Positions 48,801-59,111 of a stretch of 64,000 nt of DNA are shown one piece after another. How positions within the stretch are numbered: position 1 is the stretch's first letter; every line of letters begins with the position of its first letter. The position numbers and the translations under genes were made by a program. Below the pieces are notes generated by a model. That model did no database searches, had not been told where the DNA came from, and was given only the letters and a program-made list of their open reading frames with translations. Source of the stretch: Styela clava (Eukaryota; Chordata; Ascidiacea; Stolidobranchia; Styelidae); the NCBI RefSeq assembly GCF_964204865.1, contig NC_135259.1, positions 2,666,001 to 2,730,000 on the forward strand, given 5' to 3'.

Positions 48801-49459
48801 CACTAAACTCGAACTCAGTTTCAAAATTTCTCTCCAGAAATCACTCATTTGTGAAAAACCACGTGTCAAACTTGTATTTGACATTTTCACGTCAATTTAT
48901 GTTTCATTGAAGTTTCAAATACGTTTTCGAGTTGTTTTGGATTCAATTTATATCATATCATACAATCAAAACAATTTGCATGAAAATTGGAAGATACTAA
49001 AGATCATACATTCAATTAAATTAAAGATCCAGTAATTGTATATTTAGTATAATATCATTTATACATAACTGAAACTATCAATCGCCCATTTTTCTGCACG
49101 GCCGAGACTTATCTTTCCAAATTGTGGCGGATGTCTAAGTATAACGGAATATGTCTAATTTGACTTTTACACAAGCTGTATTGGCGACGATGAATGTTAT
49201 TACTATCAATATTGTTCATGAATTTGTTGTTTACTATTGTCTCTCAAATTTTGACATGTGTTTTGGCATGGTTTTGCCAATTCAACTCATTCAGTCTTTC
49301 ACTGAAATTGTTCCCAAGTTATATTGTCACATTTCCATATTAAGCACAATACAGTTACCATGTATTTTTAATTCGTATTTTACTCATAATGCGAAAGAGA
49401 CTATGATTGTGACTCTGGGAAATTTTGCGATACGAAATTCTGGACGTGTCAGGATACAG
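39744..49459 (+). CDS. Secreted four-cysteine-module array gene
   Basis: A signal-peptide exon (39744-39813: MHKFFSSLLMLAAVISM, then LLDHGK) ends in phase 1. It is followed by about 15 tandem exons, nearly all exactly 72 bp, symmetric phase 1-1, each encoding one module with cysteines spaced C-x5-C-x5-C-x6-C and a preferred YCD before the last spacer. Modules 1-6 match modules 7 onward in order (1 with 7, 2 with 8, 3 with 9, 4 with 10, 5 with 11), so a block of about six exons was duplicated. The short Cys pattern with acidic residues resembles half of a Dickkopf-type cysteine-rich region, but I do not claim homology. The 3' end of the gene was not found. Because all exons are symmetric, decayed ones can be skipped without loss of frame. 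Inferred product: a secreted chain of small disulfide modules. Confidence 0.75.
40340..40411 (+). CDS. Module exon 1
   Basis: Acceptor TTATCACAG, donor C/GTAAGC, 72 bp. Four cysteines in CYRDEDC and HYCDKSSRTC. Best match within the array is module 7. Confidence 0.75.
41162..41233 (+). pseudogene. Module exon 2, in-frame stop
   Basis: Splice sites look intact (ACACAG; AAAAAG/GTTAAT) and all four Cys codons remain, but the codon after YCD is TAA (41214-41216), where its paralogue module 8 has AAA. A single A-to-T change would explain it. Inclusion would truncate the protein. Confidence 0.8.
41607..41653. repeat. (ATT)n microsatellite
   Basis: A run of TTATTATTA with occasional TTTATT interruptions, next to the 5' end of the Helentron-like element. 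Confidence 0.9.
41721..42592. repeat. 290-bp core tandem repeats, three copies
   Basis: TGCAAATTTTATGCATGACT starts copies at 41721, 42011 and 42301, exactly 290 bp apart. Copies are almost identical and contain the phrase CGCTCCAGTGAGCAA twice each. They fill the Helentron-like element. Confidence 0.95.
42856..42927 (+). CDS. Module exon 3, second Cys lost
   Basis: Acceptor TTTTACGCAG, donor ATAGAG/GTGAAT, 72 bp. Reads ECEKDGNFDYWEYCD then WTCENR; the second cysteine is replaced by Phe, leaving an odd number of cysteines. Paralogue of module 9. Confidence 0.65.
43539..43610 (+). CDS. Module exon 4
   Basis: Acceptor TTTACGCAG, donor ATAAAG/GTGAAT, 72 bp, four cysteines (DCEGSDDC, KSCNTKSWTC). 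A foldback MITE lies only 30 bases after the donor. Confidence 0.75.
43641..43875. mobile_element. Foldback MITE, copy 3
   Basis: GGTGCTCCCGAAGTATGCGA at the left and its near-complement TCGCATACTTCGGGAGCCCC (with an extra base pair change) at the right; arms contain AACCAAGATGG and its complement. Perfect 8-bp target duplication CAAAATTT (43633-43640 and 43876-43883). At 235 bp it has a longer loop than the other copies. Confidence 0.9.
44149..44220 (+). CDS. Module exon 5
   Basis: Acceptor TTTACACAG, donor ATAAGG/GTAACA, 72 bp, four cysteines (ACNENKEC, QYCDEWSKTC). Closest relative is module 11. Confidence 0.75.
44696..44748 (+). pseudogene. Decayed module exon between 5 and 6
   Basis: Acceptor TCACATAG, then DCQKKNDDCDDKHF with two cysteines, then a stop (TGA, 44746-44748); no donor. 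Only the front half of a module survives, 60 bases before the next exon. Confidence 0.65.
44810..44881 (+). CDS. Module exon 6
   Basis: Acceptor TTTTACGCAG, donor TTAAAA/GTGAAT (unusual A at the last exon base), 72 bp, four cysteines (ECENNDEC, EYCDTSSWTC). Confidence 0.75.
45641..45712 (+). CDS. Module exon 7, first of the second block
   Basis: Acceptor TTCTACACAG, donor AAACG/GTAAAT, 72 bp, four cysteines (ACNRDQEC, QHCDASSRTC). Starts the repeat of the six-exon block. Confidence 0.75.
46284..46355 (+). CDS. Module exon 8
   Basis: Acceptor TTTCACACAG, donor ATAAAG/GTAATA, 72 bp, four cysteines (GCTRDNDC, QYCDKESKMC). It is the intact paralogue of the nonsense-bearing module 2, with which it shares RDNDCDDHQYCD. 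Confidence 0.78.
46643..46981. mobile_element. hAT MITE in a module-gene intron
   Basis: Termini CAGGGCTACTCAAC and GGTTGAGTAGCCCTG are perfect inverted repeats; the left continues GCGGACCGCGGTCC. Target duplication TCTTATAT (46635-46642) and TCCTATAT (46982-46989), 7 of 8. 339 bp. Confidence 0.88.
47045..47116 (+). CDS. Module exon 9
   Basis: Acceptor TTTTCGCAG, donor ATAAAG/GTGAAT, 72 bp, four cysteines (ECKGDDDC, QFCDTSYWNC). Paralogue of module 3, and keeps the cysteine that module 3 lost. Confidence 0.75.
47411..47745 (+). mobile_element. tRNA-derived SINE
   Basis: The head has a pol III A box (TGGCTCATCGCGC, 47428-47440) and a perfect B box (GGTTCGAATCC, 47480-47490). A body of about 200 bp follows, ending near CCGGGATAAATATGTAAAATC. 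It interrupts a conserved intron phrase of the module array (…CCACG… / …AACTTC-CTTCG…), so other array units serve as empty sites. Not a functional tRNA: the head does not close into an acceptor stem. Confidence 0.75.
47851..47922 (+). pseudogene. Module exon 10, decayed 3' half
   Basis: Acceptor TTTTACGCAG and DCKDSDDC then QSCNK match module 4, but the second half degenerates and the expected donor position has no GT. The frame runs on into the intron. Confidence 0.65.
48080..48151 (+). CDS. Module exon 11
   Basis: Acceptor TTTTACCTAG, donor AAAGG/GTAAAA after a run of G (AGGGGTAAAA), 72 bp, four cysteines (ACNADKEC, QYCDEWSRTC). Nearly the same as module 5. Confidence 0.75.
48640..48708 (+). 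CDS. Module exon 12, 69 bp variant
   Basis: Acceptor TTCACACAG, donor AAAAAG/GTAGAT. One codon shorter than the others, giving C-x5-C-x5-C-x5-C (ECKKDDEC, EKCTSSGMC). Frame preserved. Confidence 0.72.
49173..49220 (+). pseudogene. Module exon 13, decayed
   Basis: ACACAAG replaces the usual ACACAG boundary and shifts the acceptor. CIGDDEC and YQYC are readable before a TGA stop. No donor. Confidence 0.6.
49388..49459 (+). pseudogene. Module exon 14, acceptor destroyed
   Basis: All four cysteines (ECERDYDC, KFCDTKFWTC) and the donor (ATACAG/GTGAAC) are intact, but the acceptor TTTTACGCAG of its relatives has become TTTTACTCAT, so the AG is lost. Unless another acceptor is used, this exon cannot be spliced in. 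Confidence 0.7.
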
Positions 49460-50978
49460 GTGAACACTTTAGTTATACAACAAAACATTCTAACTCTACA
49501 TTTACTACATAAATTTAAACTCCATAGGCAGTATCCATCGCAGCATGCGGATTACTTTGATGCAAAAGCATTGGTTTAAAAGTCTCTCAACTTTTGTTCT
49601 GTTTTTCTCAAACTCAGGCCCAGATCAAAATAATTTCACAAATTCAACTGAATTGGTCCATAATTTGTTGTTTACTATTTTTTTTCTCAAATTTTGGCAT
49701 GTGTTTTGCCAGTGTATTTGATACATAATTCTTATCATATCATACAATCAAAAGTCATTTGTTTGAAAATATTAATTCACTGATCATCATACTCTCTTTT
49801 AAATTACAAGTCTATAAATTCCATATTCAGAATATTACCAATCAACTATAACTTTTTCAAGCACTAATTTTCAACAGGACCAATATATATGCTCTAACGG
49901 CGCTGCAGAAGAATGTGCATCGAGATGGCGCACAACCTGATCACCAGTACTATGTTCAGATTGTGCGCCATCTTGGTGCACATACTTCGGGAGCACCGCT
50001 CTATCTAATAGATTGTTTAGAATTATATCCGCTCCATACATAGACATAAGATATAAATTGATAAAGAATGTTTTTCACTTTTTTTTATTTGTCTGTTATT
50101 TTGAACAGAATACTACTACTACTCGTATTGAATATTGCTAAGAAGCGAAAAGCATCATAAAACGAGACATGTTGTAAAAGTAAGCAATAGAAGATAAAAA
50201 CAAATACGATACAGAGGAAGTATTGATGCAATCAGAGATAATGAATTTGCTTTGCTCCTAATTTGCTGACTAGAAAATAATAAAATATTTTAGAACAATA
50301 ATCGTTGTTGGCTTTGTAAACTTTGTATTCTGGTCATACTAGATGTTTCAGGCAAGCATGGAACAGCATTTATTTTTATATATACATCCATACGAACTTG
50401 TGTATTGTTTAATAACTTTCAAACATCTAACTATACAATGAAAGCGTCGTCCACGGTCAATTTGAATACAACTCCAGAAAGTTTAGAGATTTATTTAGAA
50501 CTCTATATATCCGACCCTGAATATTTGTGATTTTCGAATCTGTTTGATGACACTGGTATGTTTGTAAACGACTCTGGCTCATTACTCTAATGACGACTCT
50601 GGCAACTCTTATTTTCTCTACTTTGCATCTATACCTACTGATTAATCTTCTCTTTTTATTATTTAACTTGAAACAAGAATCTGGTGTTATTTTCGGACTT
50701 CCACTTTAAATGAGGCTTTAAACATGACAAGTAAATTTCACACAATTTTCTCGAACATGGCTTTTAACTTTAATCACCGATACTTGGTAACAAGGCTTCA
50801 ATTAAAGAGTTAATAAAGCGTACGATGTTACATTTACTCATTCTTTTTAAACAGACTTTGAACAAGTCTCTGCTGCTCCAATGATTCGCACGTATCTACT
50901 TTTTGAACTTTCATCTGGAACAAACTGCCACTGAGACCGATTAATCCTGTTTATTTTAGATACGTGGATAGGTTAAGT
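49460..50978. other. Downstream of the module array
   Basis: The first 400 bases still resemble array introns; then a foldback MITE (49899-49997) and AT-rich sequence. No terminal exon of the module gene was recognised. Weak candidates further on are short frames after TATAATTCAG near 52415 and after GTTTTTCAG near 53162. Confidence 0.4.
49899..49997. mobile_element. Foldback MITE, copy 4
   Basis: A 99-bp palindrome, GGCGCTGCAGAAGAATGTGC to GCACATACTTCGGGAGCACC, with GATGGCGCACAACCTGA and its complement in the arms. Target duplication GCTCTAAC (49891-49898) and GCTCTATC (49998-50005), 7 of 8. Confidence 0.87.
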
Positions 50979-51908
50979 CAGGGTGGTCCAAGGTTACGAA
51001 GATGTTGGCGGGCCGCAAAAACTTTTGAGAATGTCTCGCGGGCGTAGTCGGAAAAAACCCAAAAGTGATCAAAACATTGCAGGTTGACTCAATTTAAATA
51101 TAATTGATAATTAGAGTTTACGGTTCTGATCATTTTTTAAGGAAGATATATAAAGCCTTTAGTTATTTTAAAATTGTTTTCCGTGAAATAACGTGTATTT
51201 TTGGTATCTTCTTTCGTGTTTGGTTTTGTAATGTCGCTTACAATTACTTTCTTTCGTAACAGATATTACTTGAAATCATACCAGACACTGTGGTTCAACG
51301 TTGTTGTGGGTAAAGGAATACGATTCCTCCTGGTATCGGTCACCTTTTTTATTATTATACTCATTATATGATGAATTGTTTTATTACTTGTAGCGTGAGC
51401 GGGCCTGGGACTATCGTCAAAGAACAAACAAGACCGTCTAAGCTAAGTTAGGACTCTGGAAATGGATCCCGGGGCGCTAAGTCAGCTCTGCTTGTCACTG
51501 CTGTCACATGGTCAACGCTTGAAAATAGATTAGTGTTTTCACTAATATAAAGCACAAAACGTCTCTCAAAATGAGGAGTTACTTGACGGGAGCAGGCACA
51601 AAGTTTAGATAAAAAGCGCGACTAATCTCATCGACCTGTCTGCACAGGACAATTCATTCTCTTTGTACCGATCACTGGACGTCATTCCCATATTGGCACT
51701 ATCTTGACGATTATAGATACAGCATTGAAATTCCGTGATTTTAACAAACTTCAATTTCGACATGGGGATTAGGAAAAGAGCTATTCCTAGTATAAATAGT
51801 TTAAAAATAACTCAAAAATGTTCTACCAATGGTTTAGGGTACGCCAAAATTGTTCTGCGGGTCTCACCTCACGGAATGTGTCTGCGGGCCGCGGTTTGGA
51901 CCATCCTG
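50979..51908. mobile_element. hAT element, non-autonomous
   Basis: Left CAGGGTGGTCCAAGG with GCGGGCCGCAAAAAC; right GCGGGCCGCGGTTTGG with ACCATCCTG. Target duplication GGTTAAGT (50971-50978) and GGTTAGGT (51909-51916), 7 of 8. The 930-bp interior has no readable transposase. Confidence 0.85.
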
Positions 51909-54537
51909 GGTTAGGTTATATAGGTGAGGTCAGTAGTTTTGTTTGAGGATGAGGGTTGCCCGGGCTCTTCTATCAGTAAAAAACTATGAAAAAGAGTTAC
52001 CAACTGTTATTTCATTCGCCAGACTCAATAATCAACTAGCAAAACAAAAGCAACGAAGTAAAAGAACATATTCACCTTAAATGAATGTAATATTCACGAA
52101 TATTACCTAGTAAGGAGGATTACTAGTGGTCCGAGAGTGTGGTTTGCGGGCGCAAGCTTGATAATCCCCGTGTTAGATCGTCGTCTCTACCTTCTCAGTT
52201 TATCTCAACAAATATTAGCTCAATAACTCAACTAATTATGAACTGATATTCACTCAGTAGGGAATTTGATGGGGACACCAGGATACACGACTTTTTGAAT
52301 TGCTTATTTGTGAAACTTCTGGTGATTCACGTCAGCAATGAGCATTAACAATGTAACACAAAACTAGATTTGGTTTCGACATGTTAATATATCTGTTTGT
52401 TTATTGTATAATTCAGGGATGTTTATGCAATCAGATGTTCGGAGTTGATAAAGGAGGTTTGTTAAATGATTCATAATAAAATAAATAAAGAAGTGGGGGA
52501 ATAAATTTCTTAAAAGGTATGCGTACAATTATCTCTGAAGAAATAAAATTTTATTCAGGTAAATTAACTTTATTACTCGTGCTTATTTCCAATCTTGAGT
52601 TTTTATGTTTTATACAAGATCATAATTTATTTTGGTATTTACATTTTATGGGCTACTATAATTTGTTGGATATTGAAGATGCTTTTGGTGCGGAAGGAAT
52701 AGATTTTTTGGTTTTTCTCTTTTTACCAAGTAAAATGTATAGATTAAATAAATTTTACCAATATTTGTTAATGAAATGTCAATATTGAGCGATGTTTTGT
52801 ATAAAAGTCGCGCATTTTAGATGTTACTTGCAAGGATAGCTGTTTTTGTTTTTTATATTCAAAATGATGTAAACTACAAATAACATTAATTTTTGAACTT
52901 TTATTTGTCTACTATAATATTTTCAGGCTAAAAAGATACGTTTGCTAAACGAGTATCTATTTTAATCAAAGGCTAGCTAATAATACGTGAAATTAATGAA
53001 AGTAGGTAATTTTAAATACATTACTTCCGTGTGTACATTCCCGTAAATTTGTGTACTCAAGAAGCAAATTAATTTATCAATCAAAAGTAATGTATTCTAT
53101 CAAGTATAACTGAAGTTTTCTAAATTTTGAAAATAGATATTATTTAAAGTTTTGTTTTTCAGCGAAACCGTATGAAGCATGGAAGTGAGACACAAGAGGT
53201 ACGGTAAATTAAAAAATTAACTTTGCTCCCCAACACACCACTTCAAGCGGTTTAAAACGAATAAGAAAACAACGCGACCGCGGGTTGTTACAAATAAAAT
53301 AATGTTAAGCAAACAGGAAAGATTTTATTCGTCATTAGACCATGCTTTCGTGGGTATATTTGAAGAGGATAAGTCATCATATTACCAATGAAGAATATGT
53401 ATAAAAGCATTGCTAGCTTCAGAAAAGTCGCATGATGATTCTAGTAACTTCTGGTTAATACTTCATCCAATGTGGATTATTTTAATTTAGTCTTATAATG
53501 TACAGAACACATAGAAATTTTTACGATTAGAATTAAGTGTTCACAATTTTTTTCAAGGTAAACCTAATAGGCTAATTGTGCAATGCCTCAGCGCTTCAAC
53601 AAGTTGTTTGTGTGTTACGAGATTTTTCTGGTCCTCTCTCGTATTTCTCACCCTTTCGGGGGGTTGTGACTACGAGCTAAAACAGTTAATTTTCTGATAA
53701 TGATATGTTCATAAAAGTTAAGATCATTTGAACATTCACTCAAACAAAAACGAAAATTGCCTCATAGTACGTGATTTGTTTATATATAGGGCAATATGTC
53801 ATACATCAAGTTGATGACGTAGCTGAAGTTTGTGAATGACATCATTACAAGTTCTAACTGCGCTAGACTCAAGCGATTATAGAAACAAACCATAGGTGAC
53901 ATTGCTTCAGAGTAAAATACAATTGTTTCTCTATTCGATCTTGATTGGGGTAAGTAAGATACCTGGATTCCCATGGGTCACCCAATAAATACCCCGAATT
54001 GACATGAAATATTTTCGGACTAGAATTTGGCTGTCAAAATTAGAACCAGATAATAAATTCCACAAACAATATATTGCAACTTCGCGATTACGACTCTACG
54101 ATTCGTAATTTAAAATTATATTCTTGCAGATTCCAGGATAATTCTTTTGTGGTGTATCCAGAATTTAAAAAAAATATTATTTGAAGTATTTAAACCAATG
54201 GCAAAGATTTCGACTCATACAAAAATGTTGAAAATTAACAACGTTTAGAGCATTGATGTTGTGTTGAGTGCTGTTTAGAGCAGAAGTTTCAAAGAAGTAA
54301 ATCAGAGTTTATATTTATATTTAGCGTCTATTATCCTTGGTTTGAATTTAACTTGCTAGTAAGAGATCAAAAGTTCGTTGCCTTGGTTTTATTATTTTAA
54401 ACAATCGCATCTTAGGGGAACTTGAATTTTGTGTATTGAACTGCAGGTCCTTTTTCCTTGTTTACTTTCTACTTCGGATCCGTATGTGGAATTTGCCACA
54501 AGGATGTTTGAACGAGATAGTATTAAAGTGTTAGGTA
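51909..54537. other. Intergenic, no supportable gene
   Basis: A short hAT-like relic (ending GCGCAAGCTTGATAATCCCC, about 52105-52175) lies at the start; the rest is AT-rich with isolated open frames that lack splice partners. Confidence 0.45.
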
Positions 54538-54863
54538 ATCTCTTTCAGCGAAATAGTGAGTTTATTTGTGAACTTCCGTTAGATCTAACTTCTTCAAAGA
54601 ATAAAAGATATAACTGGGAATATAAAGATCATAAGAATTTAGTCCATAATTGAGTTTCTTATAACTGGATTTGGATGCTATGGGGATGTGACAATTTGGT
54701 CCGTATCGTCATCGCAGAACTCAAGTTATAGGAAACTCAATTACAGACTAAATTCTTGTGATCTTTATATTCACAGTTATTTAAATCTTGTATTGTTTGA
54801 GGAAGTTAAACCATGATCTAACGAGAGCTCACAAATAAACTTACTATTTCGTTGAAAGAGATC
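54538..54863. repeat. Inverted repeat, about 135-bp arms
   Basis: The segment 54538-54668 (including TAGTGAGTTTATTTGTGA and AATATAAAGATCATAAGAAT) pairs with the complement of 54722-54863 at roughly 85 percent identity by eye. The loop is about 55 bp. It could be a foldback transposon or an inverted local duplication. Confidence 0.75.
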
Positions 54864-57800
54864 ATGTTATTTTTACTGATCTCATCTTACTTTGCAATAA
54901 CCACATATTATGAGGTAGTTTCAAGGAGTTTTCATACCAAACTTTTTGACCACCATTGATATATCATTGAGCCTTTACACTTACAGTATTTACATTTAGA
55001 AGGAATCTTCGAAATACGAAGACATAGAATTTATGGGGAAATATTGTTGGGATACACATATTATATTAGGGGTGATTGATTTAAATTCAGAAACCTCATG
55101 CTGTGCCCGACGATTGCAAAGCGACATTTAGGAACGTGAAAGATAATCAAAAAGTTGAAAAGCGAAAAGAAGTACTTTGATCATAAGTTTTGTTCCTTCA
55201 TTTCGAAATATGTTGCATACTGTATGTGTATATCGTATTTTGCCCATGTACAGTACTGTATTCGTTCTGTTAAAACAGGCGCTACATAAAACTGGCTTAC
55301 GGCAATTTTGGGGAATATTTTTGGGGAATATTTTTGGGGAATTAAATTCACCAATATCAGATGCGATCGACAAAAGACGTGGCGATCGACCGGTATTAAA
55401 GCGCCCGTTTAATTGAAAACTCAAGGCAATTTATGCCGCCTGAGCAATTAATATTATAATACAGTAAAATAATGTTACGTTTCACAGTGAGGAATACTGA
55501 ACCTAATGGAGTAAATCGAATTTCTTTAAAATTCAGGTATTGATCGATACAAAAGAAGTCTTCGTAAAACATACCTCACCAACGGGTACACTAGATTAAT
55601 TTTTGACACCTATATTTTTCACTTTAGATTTTGAATATTGCAATAAAATAAACATCGTCTGAGTTGCTTTTCAACTTGTCGCAAAACAAAATTATGGGTT
55701 GAACGCGACACAATCTGGAAAAATAAATTTACTCAAATCTATTTACGGTGGCGAGTGCAGTATTACGTTAAGATTTTTGAGGGGAAATAATTTATTAATG
55801 GAATACGTGGGACAAGTGGGACATGACATTTCCGAGATACCCATTGAATACTTGTTCCGTGATAATATGATGTAATCGCATGACGCTTGTATGTGTTCTC
55901 CAGCACAATGGGTGCAGCGCTTCTTACCGCAACAATGTTTCCCAATATGCCCATATATGTTACAATTGAAACACCGTATCGGATTTTATTAATGAGTCTT
56001 AAACCTCAAGTATCCCATTTCAAACGTTGAAGGCACAATATTTATCTGAAATTCAATAGGACCGTAGAGCAAGGTTGAGCCTTAGCTTTTTTGCGTGCTA
56101 GTCGCTTTGCTTGTACAACGCAAAATTTAGCAAAAAAGCAAGCTATTTCGTTGTTTAACAAATCTTCTGGAACGTGATTGATAACGCACTGTGCAGGAAA
56201 ATCTCGATTTCGGTAGTTTTCTGTTTTGACGGGAATCGACATTGAAGCGTTTCCTAAATATTACATGCAATCACGATGCTAACTTGCTTTCTTGTGACGC
56301 ATTTTACAAGCAAGTAGCCAGAAGATAGCGGGCGAATGCATTTTTGCATTCAGCTATTAATTTCCTCAGAGAACCAGATACAAGAGCGGATTATATTATC
56401 GCAACTGACGGCCTATCTGAGTAGCTTTAATTAACACACATAGTTTTGTGAAATCCACCTGTTTGAGACACCATCTGTTAAATAACAGGCTCGGAGTGGT
56501 TCTGTTTGGTGGTATCGTGTTGCATACTGATTTTAACTTCGCTAACATTGCTCGAATCATTCTCATCAGTCAATCTTCGCTTGAATGTTGTCGACTCTAA
56601 TTCCATGTCGACATTTGCAGGTGATATGGTTAGCCAGTCCCCCCGGCCCATCAACGGCCGAAACTACCCGGGCATAAGTGTCGCCATAATATTATTGTGG
56701 ACATGAATAATATCGTTTCTTGCATCCTTCAAATAGAATTATTGAAGAGCTCCGAACTCCAAAAATATTAGTTTTAAAGATCCTAAAATTACTTCATAGC
56801 GAACTTTTTTTTGCTGCATAAAAATCGATGAAATTGAGCGGAAGGTGTACGTAATTTGCTCGTAAAATTGAACGGAACCGCCATTGAAGCACAACAAAAA
56901 GGAGGGGGGAGGGGGGTAATGGAACCATATTTGAAAACAAATCACCGAAACACTGCTAAGCCTATGTATATTTGAAATCCCTAAATAAAAAACTCTATTT
57001 TCATTCATTCTGGTTTCCATGCTACTTTTCGTTTTATCGTATCAATATTATCATCATTTATATTATATTATCATTATAGTATATCATTATTTATGTCTTT
57101 TGCAATATTGGAATTAACAGCCCATTTAAATATTTCACACGCACCATCATCATGTTACGGATTCCAAATCTTATTTTTATCAAATCAAAATATGACGAAC
57201 GAATGCAATAAATTGAAATTATTATTTTTCAGTCGCATAACCATTTTAGTTTTTTTTTTAAATATACGTCAGGGATGTATCTTACCAACTTTGAGTCGCA
57301 TGATCATTTTTACCCTTAATGTATTCAAATTTGACCTGGAGTATTGATGCATTGGCGAATATTTAACATTGCAATACTATTATAGACTGCAGCTTTTGAA
57401 ACTTTCTGTTCTTTCGTATACTATGACTTTTCGGATGTAATTCAAGGGCAGTATTTTTGGACACGTTAGTGAACATAACAATTATTTCCATATTATGCTG
57501 TTGTTCTTGTTATTCGTCGTCATTATCATTTAAAAATCGCTTTTCTCTTCGAACACTGGACCAATTGCTTTGATATTTTCTGTGGTTGAAGATTAAATTT
57601 TTTTGCCAGAAGGCTATTACTTTTATTTATTTCTAAATTTCGTATGAAATCCTATATTTCGTCCAAAATTTCGCTGTATTATTTTATCCATGGAAACACT
57701 GGCTGTCCGGTTTGATTCTGTAAATTCTTGATACGCGAAACTCGGAAATTTTTTAGGGTACCGGTAGCGTCAAAGGTAAGAACTGTTTCGCTCTGGTTAA

Positions 57801-58630
57801 CGCGCGCATATATTTGAGCATTGTTCTCTTATTTCTAATACAAATGCACTGTTACACAACCTCATTCAACAAAAACAAACTCACTCACAACAAGATGAAG
57901 TACTAAGTGACAACTGGGAGACCGTGAAATGTGTTGCGCTCGATTCTGTGTAGCCCTCACACGCGTCCCAATACTCCAGTCCTGACCCCAAACCTATATC
58001 GGTTAATTGTTACAACTAGTCCGTGCTTTCAAGCAATTAAAGTCTGTGAACAGCGGTTAAAGTGCCCCCAGATTCTTCTGTGCCTTTCAAGTGCTGCCCC
58101 AATATAATTCAACTTGAAATCGGTGAATATCTTTAATAACAATCAACAGACACTTCAAATAAAATCTCGAACATGAATCACTGAATCAGGAAAATAGAAC
58201 TTGCAGGGTAAGAGAAATGGAACGTTGTTAATGGAACGTAACGTGAATCTTGATACCGGGTATGAGGAACGTATATGGAACGTGAAGGAACGTTGTTAAT
58301 GGAACGGTTTTCTGCCAAAATAATAGATAAAACTAAGTAGCTTATATGGCACAATTAATCAAATATAACAGCATTTCCCTTTTTTACAAGCAATAACAAT
58401 TCACAGCAATTAGCAGATAACCAAATGTCACAACTATGTACAGATTAAATCACATAGGATAAAATAGCATTCACAATACTAAAATACAGAATAAATCAAG
58501 CAAGATAAAACAATATTTACATACCGAATGTTTAGGATCTCCAGGCAACTCAATTCAACAAATTATAATCCAAAGTAAATATAAATATAACTTAACTTAT
58601 GTGACTAAATACAAAGAACAGCAGTTATCT
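54864..58630. other. Intergenic, no supportable gene
   Basis: Contains a 14-bp tandem repeat (TTTTGGGGAATATT, three copies, 55306-55341), a purine run (56899-56916), TTATCAT microsatellite-like sequence (57040-57090) and a spaced direct repeat GGAACGTTGTTAATGGAACG (about 58219 and 58284). Confidence 0.5.
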
Positions 58631-59111
58631 TATAGCAACTAACCCCCAAATGTACCCCATTTCATGTTAAAAATATGAAAACAAAGTTAATTTTTCCCAA
58701 AATTCGAACAAAGACTTTCGTAGGAATCAAATTACACCAGGTTTAAGAACATAACAAGTTCCACCCAGTCATTATCAAATTAAAATCTATATTATCAAGA
58801 CCTTTGGCACTGATTGAAATAATTATATCTAAGTTCCCATCCGTACGATGTACCTAAATACCCTTGTTGAGATAATAGGAACTTCTGTTTATAACGTGAA
58901 TCACGAGCTCACGTTTACAGTATTTAATTAGATGTACGATCGACGTATAAATACAACTCTGATATCTTTCGAATGAGGACGATGTGGAGGAGAGAATACG
59001 ATGAATACCATTCAAAGCTAGTAGGGATAAATGTTATAAGATTTATATTCTGTGTATCGTGGAAATCTGAGAATAAAATCAAACAGAGTTTTTTCAATCA
59101 TTTATGCTATA
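58631..59111 (+). repeat. 5' LTR, 481 bp
   Basis: Nearly identical to the 3' LTR across about 450 bp, but lacks a 109-bp stretch near its right end (after AACAGAGTTTT) that the 3' LTR has. Confidence 0.9.

Noticed and set aside
40340..49459. Regularly spaced repeats that might be mistaken for a CRISPR-like array
   Set aside because: Units are hundreds of bases apart, code for cysteine modules with splice sites, and the DNA is clearly eukaryotic.
53162..53190. Terminal exon of the module gene after GTTTTTCAG
   Set aside because: Phase would fit and gives a short tail ending in TGA, but it is nearly 4 kb past the last module with nothing to tie it to the gene; kept only as a weak candidate.
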